Origin: Azospirillum rugosum
Lineage (GTDB): Bacteria > Pseudomonadota > Alphaproteobacteria > Azospirillales > Azospirillaceae
Direction: 5' to 3'
Length of the DNA stretch: 64,000 nt
Assembly: GCF_017876155.1 (NCBI RefSeq)
Contig: NZ_JAGINP010000035.1
Span: 1-64,000 of the forward strand
How positions within the stretch are numbered: position 1 is the stretch's first letter; the number at the start of each line of letters is the position of its first letter. The notes beneath the pieces were generated by a model. It searched no databases and was not told the origin of the DNA. It was given only the letters and a program-made list of their open reading frames with translations. A program made the translations under genes and the position numbers. Positions 42,608-51,175 of the stretch are shown piece after piece.

Positions 42608-43450
42608 TCACTTGGCGGCCACCTTCACCTTGGCCTCCTCGGCCCGCTTCGTCACGTAGTCGCTGACGCCGAGGTTGTACTTCACCTCGCCGCCCGTCAT
42701 CAGGCCGGCGGCCTCGGCGCGGATGATGGCCTTGTTCACGGCGGCCAGGAAGGCCGGCTCGTTCTTGCGGACGCCGCCGCCGATGGGGACGTATTCGAAG
42801 GCGCCGAGCGCCACCTTGTACTTGTCCTTCCACCCCTCCTCGTTCACCTTCATGTTGACGTTCGGACCGTCGTAGGCGACGGCGTCGCACCGGTTGTCCT
42901 GGAACGCCTTGTAAATCTCGGCGGTCCCGGTGAAGAGGACGAGCTGGGCGCCGTATTTCTCGATCAGCATCCGGTTGTACAGGTTGCCCTGGCTTCCGCA
43001 GATCTTGCGGCCGCGGATGTCGTCCCACGACGTGTAGGTCGCGTCCTTCGGCGCCATCAGGACCATGCCGGCCATCGAGTAATAGGCTTCGGTGTAGTCG
43101 AGGACCTTCTCGCGCTCCGCCGTCTTGCCCAGCGTCGCGAAGATCACGTCGATGCGCCCGGCGTTCAGCAGCTCGATGCGGTTCGACGCGACGACCGGCA
43201 CCATTTCGATGGCCGTCTCGGACCCGAGGAGATCCTTGGCCACGGACCGGGCCAGATCGACCTCGAAGCCGGTGAGCTGGCCCGCGGAGTCCAAATAGCC
43301 GAAGGGTACGTAATCGTTGCGGATGCCCACGATCAGCTTGCCGCGTTCCTTGACGCGATCGAGCTGGTCGGCCTGCGCCTGCGCGCAGAAGGCGACGCCC
43401 GCCGCCAGGAGAGAAAGGAAGGCGAAAGGCTTGGCAAATCGCTGCTTCAT
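42608..43450 (-). CDS. Amino-acid type ABC substrate-binding protein
   Basis: This 280-residue protein has a Sec signal (about residues 1-27, ending at AQA-DQ). Two lobes of solute-binding family 3 follow: KLIVGIRNDYVPFGYLD opens lobe 1 and RGRKICGSQGNLYNRML begins lobe 2. Polar amino acids or hydroxy/dicarboxylic acids are typical ligands. It is the first gene of the leftward operon with the oxidase, permeases, ATPase, dehydrogenase and aldolase. The LysR gene at 43573 is divergent, so it is the probable regulator. Confidence 0.92.
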   Translation of the reverse strand: MKQRFAKPFAFLSLLAAGVAFCAQAQADQLDRVKERGKLIVGIRNDYVPFGYLDSAGQLTGFEVDLARSVAKDLLGSETAIEMVPVVASNRIELLNAGRIDVIFATLGKTAEREKVLDYTEAYYSMAGMVLMAPKDATYTSWDDIRGRKICGSQGNLYNRMLIEKYGAQLVLFTGTAEIYKAFQDNRCDAVAYDGPNVNMKVNEEGWKDKYKVALGAFEYVPIGGGVRKNEPAFLAAVNKAIIRAEAAGLMTGGEVKYNLGVSDYVTKRAEEAKVKVAAK

Positions 43451-43572
43451 GAAAAACCCCCTGTCGTGTGAGCGCGCGTCTTTTCATGGTTTATGGCGCT
43501 CTGGCGGTCATGATCGCGTTGAATCTCATAATTTCATAATAGATAATTCGCCTCTCACAATAAGCGGAGCTT
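43451..43572. promoter_or_regulatory. Divergent promoter region of the hydroxy-acid operon
   Basis: This 122-base gap separates the binding-protein gene from the LysR gene. Its centre is A+T-rich, with TCATAATTTCATAATAG (about 43527-43543) followed by ATAATTCG. That run holds several T-N11-A patterns of the kind LysR regulators bind. I infer a shared control region, but cannot place the promoters exactly. Confidence 0.5.
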
Positions 43573-44490
43573 ATGGACCGCCCGATGAACGTGCGTCAGA
43601 TCGAGGCCTTCCAGGCAGTGATGGCGACCGGAAGCGTGACGCGCGCCGGCGAGCGGCTGAGCATCTCGCAGCCCGCCGTCAGCCAGCTGATCGCCCAGCT
43701 GGAACGCAGCTGCGGTTTCCCGCTGTTCCACCGGCAGGGCGGCAAGATCACCCCGACCCGCGAGGCGGAGGCGCTCTACAACGAGGTCCAGCGCATGTTC
43801 ATCGGCGTGGGCCAGATCGCGCGTGTGGCGACGGCCCTGCGGGAGCAGAACTGGGGATCGGTCAGCCTCGCCGCCTTTCCGGCGATCACCCGCCGCGTCC
43901 TGCCCGACATCGTCTGGAGCTTCTGCAAGGCGCACCCCGACACGCGCTTCCGCCTGGAAAGCATGCGCTCGCGCAGCCTGATCGACGCGGTGGCCGCGCA
44001 GCACGTCGATTTCGGCCTGAGCATCCTGCCGGGCGACCGGCCGGAGGTGGTCAGCGCCCTGCTGCACCGGCTGCGCGGCGTGTGCATCCTGCCCGCCGGC
44101 CATCACCTGGCCGACCAGCCGACCATCTATGCCCGCGATCTCGCCGACGAGGATTTCGTGTCGCTCGGCCCGCAGGACCATTCGCGCTACATGATCGACC
44201 GGGTGTTCGACGAGCTGAAGGTGTCCCGGCGCAGCCGGATCGAAGCGGGACAGTCGGAGACCGCCTTTTCCTTCGTCGCGGCGCGGGCCGGCGTCGCCGT
44301 GGTCGATCCGATCAGCGCCTTCAACAACGAGGACCCGCGGATCGTCGTCCGCCGCTTCGAACCCGCCGTTCAGTTCGACATCTGGCTGATCCGGCCGAAG
44401 GCGGCGCGCACCTTCAACCTCGTCGACAACTTCGTCGCCTACACGCTGGAGCGGCTCGACCGGTTCGCCGCGTCGCTGAACGGCGGCTGA
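43573..44490 (+). CDS. LysR-family regulator 1
   Basis: This 305-residue regulator has the LysR winged helix (MNVRQIEAFQAVMATGSVTRAGERL, then SQPAVSQLIAQLERSCGFPLFHRQ in its parts SQPAVSQLIA and CGFPLFHRQ) and a two-lobe effector domain. It is divergent from the hydroxy-acid operon and only 31 bases upstream of a second LysR gene, to which it is clearly related. ATG 43573 has GGAG close by. ATG 43585 is an alternative. It is the best candidate for control of the leftward operon. Confidence 0.9.
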   Translation: MDRPMNVRQIEAFQAVMATGSVTRAGERLSISQPAVSQLIAQLERSCGFPLFHRQGGKITPTREAEALYNEVQRMFIGVGQIARVATALREQNWGSVSLAAFPAITRRVLPDIVWSFCKAHPDTRFRLESMRSRSLIDAVAAQHVDFGLSILPGDRPEVVSALLHRLRGVCILPAGHHLADQPTIYARDLADEDFVSLGPQDHSRYMIDRVFDELKVSRRSRIEAGQSETAFSFVAARAGVAVVDPISAFNNEDPRIVVRRFEPAVQFDIWLIRPKAARTFNLVDNFVAYTLERLDRFAASLNGG

Positions 44491-44521
44491 CGGGCGGTGC
44501 GCGCCGCGGTAGCCTGGGGTC

Positions 44522-45451
44522 ATGAACATACGGCAGCTTGAGGCCTTCAAGGCCATCGTCGAACTGGGCAGCTTCACCAAGGCGGCCGAACGGCTGCACC
44601 TGTCGCAACCCGCGGTCAGCAAGCTGGTCCAGCTTCTGGAGCGCGCCTGCGGCTTTCCCCTGTTCCACCGGCAGAAGAACGGCGTCGTCCCGACAGCGGA
44701 AGGCACCATGCTCTACGCCGAGGTCGAACGGGTGTTCCTCAGTGTCGATTCCGTGGCGGCGCGGGCGCGGGCGATCCGCCAGTTCGAACACGGGGAGATC
44801 GAGGTGGTGGCCTTCCCGTCGCTCGCCACCCGCCTCCTCCCGCCGATCCTGGCGGCGTTCCTCAAGGCACGGCCGGGCCTGCGGGTCACTCTGTCCAGCC
44901 GCAATTCCTGGCTCCTCGTGGAGCGCGTGGCGACCCAAGGCGTCGACATCGGGTTCGGCATGGTCGCCACGGACCGGCCGGGTGTCCAATTCGAGCGGCT
45001 CTGCACCATGGACGCGGTCTGCGTCCTGCCGCCCGGCCATCCCTTGGCCGACCGCCCGTTGATCGATGCCCGCGACCTGGATGGCGAGCGCTTCGTCGCG
45101 ATGGCCGAAGAGGACCGCGCCCAGCTGAAGGTCGATCAGGCGTTCGCCGCCTGCGGTGCCACGCGCGACATCGTGCTGAAGGCGCAGCTGACCGAGGCCT
45201 GCTGCTCCTTCGTCGCAGCCGGCATGGGCGTCGCCGTGGTGGACCCGTTGAGCGCGATCGATTTCGGCCCGGAGCGGCTGGTGGTGCGCCCCTTCCGGCC
45301 GCGGGTGACCTACGACATCTGGGTCGTCACGCCGAGCTTCCGCGAAATCCCGCTGAGCGCGCGGGCCATGATCGCGCATGTCCGGAGCCTCCTGACGGAA
45401 CGCATCGCCGAACTGGAGCGCGGAATCCAGAGCCTGACCCAGGACCCATAA
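44522..45451 (+). CDS. LysR-family regulator 2
   Basis: This 309-residue regulator resembles the one just upstream: NIRQLEAFKAIVELGSFTKAAERL, SQPAVSKLVQLLERACGFPLFHRQ in its parts, and a shared FSFVAARAGVAVVDP versus CSFVAAGMGVAVVDP strand. The tandem pair looks like a duplication with later divergence. A hairpin covers its stop codon, and the AtuA-type gene follows after 93 bases, so it may regulate the AtuA/DUF4387 pair while its neighbour controls the hydroxy-acid operon. Confidence 0.9.
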   Translation: MNIRQLEAFKAIVELGSFTKAAERLHLSQPAVSKLVQLLERACGFPLFHRQKNGVVPTAEGTMLYAEVERVFLSVDSVAARARAIRQFEHGEIEVVAFPSLATRLLPPILAAFLKARPGLRVTLSSRNSWLLVERVATQGVDIGFGMVATDRPGVQFERLCTMDAVCVLPPGHPLADRPLIDARDLDGERFVAMAEEDRAQLKVDQAFAACGATRDIVLKAQLTEACCSFVAAGMGVAVVDPLSAIDFGPERLVVRPFRPRVTYDIWVVTPSFREIPLSARAMIAHVRSLLTERIAELERGIQSLTQDP

Positions 45452-45464
45452 CCGCCGGTTATGG
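45446..45464 (+). terminator. Hairpin over the second LysR stop codon
   Basis: A perfect 8-bp stem CCATAACC-GCC-GGTTATGG covers the TAA stop of the second LysR gene. No T-run follows, so it is a weak or Rho-assisted terminator, or an mRNA-stabilising hairpin, between the regulator and the AtuA-type gene. Confidence 0.5.
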
Positions 45465-45544
45465 CAGGCGGCCGACAAGCGATTTGACCGGGGCCGCGAC
45501 CTGCCCGTCAAATTCGCCGGTTCCTGGACCACACGAGAGAAGCA

Positions 45545-46888
45545 ATGGCCGCCATCACAGTGCTCACCCCCACGGGGACGCTCGGATACGGGTTCGGTGA
45601 CGAGGCTCTGGCCCGCGGCATGGCGCTGGGGCCGGCCGTCATCGCGGTCGATGCCGGATCGACCGACCCGGGACCGTATTATCTCGGCTCCGGCAAGCCG
45701 CTGGTGTCGGACGTCAGCATCAAGCGCGAGCTGACCGCGCTCATCCGCGCCGGCCGGCAGGCGGGCATCCCGGTGATCGTCGGCAGCGCCGGCGGCGCCG
45801 GATCCGGGGTGCAGGTCGATCGGACGGCCGCGCTGGTCCGCGCCATCGCCCACGAGGAGGGCCTGAGCTTCCGGCTGGCGACCATCCGCTCGGACATCCC
45901 GGTCGAGCGCGCCAAGCGGGCCGTCGCCGCCGGCGAGATCGTCGATTTCGAGGCCGGTGTCCCATTGACCGGGGAGATGCTGGACGAGACCGTCGCGCTG
46001 GTCGCGCAGATGGGGCACGAACCGATCTGCGCGGCTCTGGAGGGCGGTGCCGACGTCATCATCGCCGGCCGGGCTTGCGACGATTCGGTGATCGCCGCCT
46101 TTCCGATCTGGCGCGGCGCCGACCCGGCCCTGGCGATCCACATGGGGAAGATCCTCGAATGCGGCGCCTTCTCGGCCGAACCCTTCGCCATGGACGTGAT
46201 GCTCGGCACATTGGACGGCGACGGTTTCCTGCTGGAGCCCGGCAGCTTGGCGCGGCGCGCCTCGGTCAAGTCGGTGGCCGCCCATTCGCTGTACGAGCGC
46301 GAGAATCCCTTCCGGCAATCAGGGCCAGGACACGAGATCGATCTCTCCGGCTGCCGTTTCGAGCAGGTCGGTGACCGGCAGGTGCGGGTGCGCGGGGCGC
46401 GGCTGGTCGAGACGGCCGATTATCGCGTGAAGCTGGAAGGGGCGCGGCTCGCCGGATACCGATCCATCGCGATCGCCGGAATCCGCTGCCCGACCACCAT
46501 CCGGGCGCTCGACGGCATCCTTGCCGACGTGCGGGAGAAGGCGCTGGCCTATTTCGCTCCCGCCCCGCTCGGCGTGGTCTTCCACGTCTACGGCCGCGAC
46601 GGCGTGATGAAGGAACTGGAGCCGGAGACGGCGGTGCAGCGCGAGGTCGGGCTGGTGATCGAGGTGACCGCCGGCGACCAGGAACTGGCCCATGCCGCCT
46701 GTCACCAGATCAGCGGCGCCATGCTGCACTACCACTATCCGGGCGTGGTCAACACGTCGGGAAACCTCGCCTTCCCCTATTCGCCGTCCGACCTGGACCT
46801 CGGCCCCGTCTACGAGTTCAGCGCCTATCACCTGATGAAGGCCGACAGCCCGACGGAGCTGTTCCCCATCGCGTATGAGGATCTCTGA
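45545..46888 (+). CDS. AtuA-type (DUF1446) protein
   Basis: This 447-residue protein belongs to the AtuA/DUF1446 family. AtuA takes part in acyclic terpene (citronellol/geraniol) use, but many members act elsewhere. Family segments are VGSAGGAGSG, GADVIIAGRACDDSV near residue 168, MGKILECGAFSAEP and, near the end, VNTSGNLAFPYSPSDLDLG. The last two are split here at safe lengths. No other atu gene lies nearby, so terpene use is unlikely, and a hydratase- or lyase-like step on a hydroxy acid is more probable. The DUF4387 gene starts one base after its stop. GAGAGAAGCA precedes the ATG. Confidence 0.85.
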   Translation: MAAITVLTPTGTLGYGFGDEALARGMALGPAVIAVDAGSTDPGPYYLGSGKPLVSDVSIKRELTALIRAGRQAGIPVIVGSAGGAGSGVQVDRTAALVRAIAHEEGLSFRLATIRSDIPVERAKRAVAAGEIVDFEAGVPLTGEMLDETVALVAQMGHEPICAALEGGADVIIAGRACDDSVIAAFPIWRGADPALAIHMGKILECGAFSAEPFAMDVMLGTLDGDGFLLEPGSLARRASVKSVAAHSLYERENPFRQSGPGHEIDLSGCRFEQVGDRQVRVRGARLVETADYRVKLEGARLAGYRSIAIAGIRCPTTIRALDGILADVREKALAYFAPAPLGVVFHVYGRDGVMKELEPETAVQREVGLVIEVTAGDQELAHAACHQISGAMLHYHYPGVVNTSGNLAFPYSPSDLDLGPVYEFSAYHLMKADSPTELFPIAYEDL

Positions 46889-46889
46889 G

Positions 46890-47213
46890 ATGACCGACCG
46901 CCTCCTCAAGGACTTGGCCGACATCGTGCGCAGCAAGAACGCCGGCCCCTACCGCATCACCTTCGATATCCTGTTCAAGGACCGTGAACGCTACGAGGCC
47001 GTCCGCAGCACCGGGGTCATCCGCCCGGAAACGGTGGCTGCGGCCTACGGCATCGCCGTGTCGGAGGTGTCATCCTTCTTCGAGATCGACATGGCCAACG
47101 CCATCAAGATCACCATCCGGCGCCCGCGCGCCCAGGGTTCCAGCGGCGACGGCGACATGTACGGCTGCCAGCATCACGTTCCGCTGATGCTCATCCGCGT
47201 GCCGGTGGCCTGA
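46890..47213 (+). CDS. DUF4387 protein, partner of the AtuA-type protein
   Basis: This 107-residue protein matches DUF4387, which usually follows or is fused to DUF1446 proteins. It begins with LADIVRSKNAGPYRITFDILF, of which RSKNAGPYRIT is the family hallmark, and ends with MYGCQHHVPLM. In known gene sets the two form the large and small parts of one enzyme, comparable to the small ferredoxin-like end of AtuA relatives. It starts directly after the AtuA-type stop, which supports a complex. A hairpin follows its stop. Confidence 0.85.
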   Translation: MTDRLLKDLADIVRSKNAGPYRITFDILFKDRERYEAVRSTGVIRPETVAAAYGIAVSEVSSFFEIDMANAIKITIRRPRAQGSSGDGDMYGCQHHVPLMLIRVPVA

Positions 47214-47215
47214 AG

Positions 47216-47238
47216 GGCACTGCCAATGCAACAGTGCC
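47216..47238 (+). terminator. Hairpin between convergent genes
   Basis: A perfect 7-bp stem, GGCACTG...CAGTGCC with a 9-base loop, follows the DUF4387 stop by two bases. It has no T-run. It lies between convergent genes and may end both transcripts. A 12-base direct repeat (GTCAGAGGGACC at 47269 and 47281) lies next to it at the end of the CoA-transferase gene. Confidence 0.5.
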
Positions 47239-47281
47239 GCTGCGCGCCGATTTGTGCGTCAAGGTCTCGTCAGAGGGACCG

Positions 47282-48163
47282 TCAGAGGGACCGTGCCGTC
47301 CGGCGCCCCAGCAGGATGCCGTTTGGATCAACGTGGCGGCGCAACAAGTCCAGCTCGTCCTTGGTGGGAGCGGCGGTCAATGGAGCGTTCCTGGCGTCCA
47401 CGGCAAAGCCGGTGTGCTCGGCAAGGTCCATGCGGTCGCTCGCGCGATGGACGGACTTCACGCGGATGCGCCCGGCCTCCTTGTCGAAGTCGAACACGCA
47501 TTTCGGGGTCACCACCCATTCCGGCCCGCCGTGGTTCAGGCCGAGGCGCCGACGTCCCTCCAGCCCACCCGGGTAGCCGACGCCGGACACGTAGTCCACC
47601 TTCTCCACGAAGTTGCGGCGCGCGTGGTGGGGCATCATCACGTATTCGCGCCCGAACAGGGTCATGTGCTCCGGCTGGAGGATCGGGCCGACGAGGCGGA
47701 CCTTGGGCTTGGCCGGATCGCCGATGCAGACGCTGTTGATGCTGCCCACCGCATCGACCTGCACGCCGGAGCTGAAGCCGAAGTCGATATCGCCGCGCTT
47801 GATCGCCCAGGGGCCCGGGTAGGTCAGCATCTGCGCGTCGCAGGGAAGGTCGCGCAGGACGGAATCGAACTCCGAATCCGGCATGACGGACAGGGAGCCC
47901 AAATCCGGGTTGTGCGACCAACCAGCCAGCAGGATGGTCAGGTTCGGCGCGTGCATCGCCTGCGCCAGCGACATGGCGGCGAGTGGAATGGACGTGCCGA
48001 ACAGCGCCGCCGCCCCGCCGGTGACGAGGCCGGTGAAGCCGACCTCCCCGTCGGCGAAGGAGCGGGCAAGGTTGACCGCGATGGTCTCCGCCAGCGTCGC
48101 GCCGTCCGGGCTGCCGTCGAGCGGGGTGTCGTTGACGGCCGTGTTGTTGAGGTTGGCGCTCAT
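47282..48163 (-). CDS. CoA-transferase, beta subunit (first pair)
   Basis: This 293-residue protein is the second subunit of a family I CoA-transferase of the glutaconate type. It has VGFTGLVTGGAAALFGTSIPLAAMSLAQ, with the parts GLVTGGAAALFG and PLAAMSLAQA, then DFGFSSGVQVDAVGSIN and RRNFVEKVDYVSGVGY near residue 190. It pairs with the alpha subunit at 48160, whose stop overlaps its ATG. A paralogous pair is at 54097-55825, on the other strand. Its substrate CoA ester is unknown. Confidence 0.88.
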   Translation of the reverse strand: MSANLNNTAVNDTPLDGSPDGATLAETIAVNLARSFADGEVGFTGLVTGGAAALFGTSIPLAAMSLAQAMHAPNLTILLAGWSHNPDLGSLSVMPDSEFDSVLRDLPCDAQMLTYPGPWAIKRGDIDFGFSSGVQVDAVGSINSVCIGDPAKPKVRLVGPILQPEHMTLFGREYVMMPHHARRNFVEKVDYVSGVGYPGGLEGRRRLGLNHGGPEWVVTPKCVFDFDKEAGRIRVKSVHRASDRMDLAEHTGFAVDARNAPLTAAPTKDELDLLRRHVDPNGILLGRRTARSL

Positions 48164-49059
48164 AGCGTGTCGAACTCCGTCAGGCTGCCCAGCCGCCCGG
48201 CGCCGACCGCGTCGAGATAGGCCTGGTGGTCGGCAGGGCCGTGCACGTAGCGGTCGAGATAGGCGGCGAAGCCGTCCGCGCTGGCCGAGGCGGCCACATA
48301 GTCGCGGAAATGCGCGTCGTCGGTGGCGTAGCGGCCGAGCAGGGCGGTCGGGTGAGCGCCCCAAGGCGCCTCCACCACCAGCGTCGTCTTGTAGGAGGGG
48401 ATCTGCACCTGCGCTGCGTGGCGGCGGATCATGCTCTGCGGCACGATCTTCTCCACCGTCACGATCACCGTGTCGCAGCCACGCGCCATGATGACGTCCA
48501 GCCCCTGCGGCAGCAGGTGGCGCTGCGGCAGGATGACGTTGCCCCGCTCGTCGGCGGCGATGGCGTGCAGGACCACCACCTCCGGGTCGGCGGGCGGCAC
48601 GGCGTGCAGCGTCCGGCCGGTCGCCGGGCAGGTGAAGGGCTTGATGTCCGGGTTGCGGGCCAGCACGTCGGTGCCGCCCAGATAATCGCAGGGCCAGAAG
48701 GTGAAGTTTTCCTGGCTGGCGCGGAAGCGGTCGAAGCTCAGCACCTCCGGATAGTCCACGACCTCGACCCGGCCCTCCTCCACCGCGCGGCGGAAGTTGG
48801 GGGCGAGGCCGTATTTCTCCAGCCCGACGTAGGAGGTCTCGACCCGCTTCACGCAGCCGGCGCCGACGAGCAGGTCCACCTCGTTGCCGTTCACCGTGCC
48901 GACGATGGTCAGGTCGCGGCGGCCGGCGCGGATCAGCGCGCGGACGACCGCCATGGGATGCTGGTAGATGGCGAAGCCGCCGATCGCCAGCCGCGTCCCG
49001 TCGGGGATCAGGGCGACGGCGTCGGCGATGCTGCCGACCTTGGAAGTCTTGTTCGTCAC
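48160..49059 (-). CDS. CoA-transferase, alpha subunit (first pair)
   Basis: This 299-residue protein is the first subunit of a glutaconate-type CoA-transferase. Family features are GTRLAIGGFAIYQHPMAVVRALIRAG, in the parts LAIGGF and MAVVRALI, then YGLAPNFRRAVEEG and PFTCPATGRTLHAV. The GTG at 49059 gives a start that matches the paralogue at 54097; a longer frame upstream is open but poorly supported. It lies downstream of the ribose-type importer genes on the same strand, beyond a hairpin at 49088, and its stop overlaps the beta-subunit start. Confidence 0.85.
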   Translation of the reverse strand: MTNKTSKVGSIADAVALIPDGTRLAIGGFAIYQHPMAVVRALIRAGRRDLTIVGTVNGNEVDLLVGAGCVKRVETSYVGLEKYGLAPNFRRAVEEGRVEVVDYPEVLSFDRFRASQENFTFWPCDYLGGTDVLARNPDIKPFTCPATGRTLHAVPPADPEVVVLHAIAADERGNVILPQRHLLPQGLDVIMARGCDTVIVTVEKIVPQSMIRRHAAQVQIPSYKTTLVVEAPWGAHPTALLGRYATDDAHFRDYVAASASADGFAAYLDRYVHGPADHQAYLDAVGAGRLGSLTEFDTL

Positions 49060-49087
49060 GTCGAACCGTCCAATGCGGTGTGTGTCA

Positions 49088-49114
49088 CCCTCTCCCAGCG
49101 GGGCTGGGAGAGGG
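49088..49114 (-). terminator. Strong hairpin after the sugar-binding-protein gene
   Basis: A perfect 12-bp stem, CCCTCTCCCAGC-GGG-GCTGGGAGAGGG, lies 20 bases past the stop of the binding-protein gene and upstream of the CoA-transferase gene. No T-run follows on either strand. It may end most importer transcripts, or let only part of them run into the CoA-transferase pair. Confidence 0.6.
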
Positions 49115-49133
49115 GAGGGCGGCGTTCCGGGCC

Positions 49134-50147
49134 TCAGAGCGACAGGCGCGACGGCAAAACGCGGCGCTTGCGCTCCGCCGGGTCGTACCACTCCAGGACG
49201 TTGTCCTTGGTGATCATCGGCGAATCGAAGGCGATGGTCTTCGGGATCGGCTTCTTCTGGAGGATGCGGATCGCGGCCTCCACGCCCTCCACGCCGAAGG
49301 GCAGGTATTCCCACACGGCGTCCAGCGTGCCGTTGTGAATGGCCTCCAGCGCCTCCGGGGTCAGGCCGTCGTAGCCGGTGAAGAACATCTCCTTGTTGCG
49401 GCCGAACTCCGTCGCGGCGCGCACCGCGCCCAGCGCCATGTCGTCGTTGTGGCAGTAGACGGCGTCGATCTTGCCGTTGGCCTGGAGCGCGTCCTCCATG
49501 CCGCGGATCGCCTGGGTGCGGTCGTAGTTGGCGACGACGTGCGAGACGACCTTGATGCCCGGGGTCTTGTCGATCACCTCGCGCCAGCCGCTGCCGCGCT
49601 GCTGGTTGACCAGCGAGCCCGGCTTGCCGTCGATCTGCACGACGTTGCCCTGTCCGTTCAGCTTCTTCACGTAATACTCGCCGGCCTTGCGGGCGGTGCC
49701 GACCATGTCGGTGGACAGCAGGACGTTGAAATCGGCCCCGGCCGGCAGCGGCGAGCTGAGCACCACGATGGGAATGCCGGCGCGGTTGATCTCCTGCACC
49801 GCCGGGCGGATCGCCTCGGCGTAGTAGGTGGAGATGATGATGACGTCCACGTTGCGGACGATCAGGTCCTCGATGTCGCGGATCTGCTTGGTCGGCTGGT
49901 CGTTGGCGTCATAGACGACCGTGTTCATGCCGTACTTCTTGGCGGTGTCCACGACGCCGCGCTGCATCTGCTTGATCCACTCGGTGTTCGAGAAGGACAT
50001 CGTGAAGCCGATGGTCTTCCCCTCCACCCCGGTCTCGCCCCAGGCGGTGCGTTGGATGAAGGGCAGCCCGGCGGCGGCGAGGCCGCCCGCGGCACCCAGC
50101 TTCAGGACATGGCGGCGGCTCGGGGTCCAAAGATCGTTCTTGGCCAT
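49134..50147 (-). CDS. Sugar-type ABC substrate-binding protein
   Basis: This 337-residue exported protein belongs to solute-binding family 1 (RbsB/XylF type, periplasmic binding protein 4 fold). It has a Tat-like signal (SRRHVLKLGAAGGLAAAG) and is cut near residue 38. TIGFTMSFSNTEWIKQM opens lobe 1, and DAVYCHNDDMALGAV carries the conserved ligand-binding Asp pair. The usual ligands are pentoses, tetritols and other small polyols. GAGGAAA precedes ATG 50147. It is the last of the three importer genes in the LacI-divergent operon. Confidence 0.9.
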   Translation of the reverse strand: MAKNDLWTPSRRHVLKLGAAGGLAAAGLPFIQRTAWGETGVEGKTIGFTMSFSNTEWIKQMQRGVVDTAKKYGMNTVVYDANDQPTKQIRDIEDLIVRNVDVIIISTYYAEAIRPAVQEINRAGIPIVVLSSPLPAGADFNVLLSTDMVGTARKAGEYYVKKLNGQGNVVQIDGKPGSLVNQQRGSGWREVIDKTPGIKVVSHVVANYDRTQAIRGMEDALQANGKIDAVYCHNDDMALGAVRAATEFGRNKEMFFTGYDGLTPEALEAIHNGTLDAVWEYLPFGVEGVEAAIRILQKKPIPKTIAFDSPMITKDNVLEWYDPAERKRRVLPSRLSL

Positions 50148-50176
50148 GATGCGTTTCCTCAGCAAATGTCTTTTGG

Positions 50177-51175
50177 TTATTTGCGCTTCCGCCACTCGCT
50201 GACGACGACCGCCAGGACGATGATCACGCCCTTCAGCAGCATCTGCGAGTAGGGGGAGATGTTCAGCAGGTTCAGCACGTTCGACAGGAAGGCCAGGATC
50301 AGGATGCCCAGCACCGTGCCGTGCACGCTGCCCACGCCGCCGTCGAAGGTCGTGCCGCCGATCAGCACCGCGGCGATGGCGTCCAGCTCGTACAGCGTGC
50401 CGCCGTTCGGCTCGCCCACCGTCAGTCGGCTGGCCATCACAACGCCGGCGAAGGCCGCCAGCACGCCGCTGATGCAGTAGACCAGGATCTTGTTGCGGTC
50501 GGCGTTGATGCCGGACAGCCGCGCCGCCTCCTCGTTGGCGCCCACCGCGTAGATGGAGCGGCCGAACACCGTGTAGCGCAGCACCCAGGCGGCCACCGCC
50601 CAGATGGCGATGAACACGATCACCGGCACGGGGATCGGCCCGATGTAGCCCGACCCCAGGAAGGAGAAGGCGTCGGTCGGGCTTTCCACCACGATGTTGC
50701 TGCCGCCCGTGTAGACGAAGACGAGGCCGCGCGCGAAGATCATCATGCCCAGCGTGGCGATGAAGGGCTGCAAGCGCAGCCCCGTGATCATCAGCCCGTT
50801 GACGAGCCCGAGCGCCAGGCCCGACGCCAGCCCGATGGAGGCGGCGACCAGGATGCCGTGATGCGCAAAGGAGGCGGTGAGCGCCGCCGACAGGCCGACC
50901 AGCGAGCCGACCGACAGGTCGATGCCGCGGTTTAGGATGACGTAGGTCATGCCCACGGCGACGATGCCGACCATGGTCGCGCCGCGCAGCACGTTGAAGA
51001 TGTTGCGCGAGGAGAAGAAGTAGGGCGACAGGATCGACGCCACCACCAGGATGGCGACCAATGCCAGGACGTTGCTGTACTGGACCAGATAGCCCGTCCA
51101 GTTGACGGACCGGGGGGAGGAGGCCGAGGCCGCGCCCGCTCCGGGGCCGGCGATCGGGGGGGACTGTTCGGTCAT
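50177..51175 (-). CDS. Ribose-type ABC transporter permease
   Basis: This 332-residue permease is of the RbsC/BPD_transp_2 family, with eight or more membrane helices. Diagnostic segments are LNRGIDLSVGSLVGL near residue 80, the substrate-channel loop GRSIYAVGANEEAARLSGI and LIGGTTFDGGVGSVHGT near residue 270. Its ATG overlaps the ATPase stop as ATGA. It should work as a homodimer with the double-domain ATPase at 51172 and the binding protein at 49134. Confidence 0.92.
   Translation of the reverse strand: MTEQSPPIAGPGAGAASASSPRSVNWTGYLVQYSNVLALVAILVVASILSPYFFSSRNIFNVLRGATMVGIVAVGMTYVILNRGIDLSVGSLVGLSAALTASFAHHGILVAASIGLASGLALGLVNGLMITGLRLQPFIATLGMMIFARGLVFVYTGGSNIVVESPTDAFSFLGSGYIGPIPVPVIVFIAIWAVAAWVLRYTVFGRSIYAVGANEEAARLSGINADRNKILVYCISGVLAAFAGVVMASRLTVGEPNGGTLYELDAIAAVLIGGTTFDGGVGSVHGTVLGILILAFLSNVLNLLNISPYSQMLLKGVIIVLAVVVSEWRKRK

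Noticed and set aside
45545..47213. Acyclic terpene degradation (atu) locus
   Set aside because: Only the AtuA-type gene is present. None of the carboxylase or dehydrogenase genes of that pathway lie in the window.
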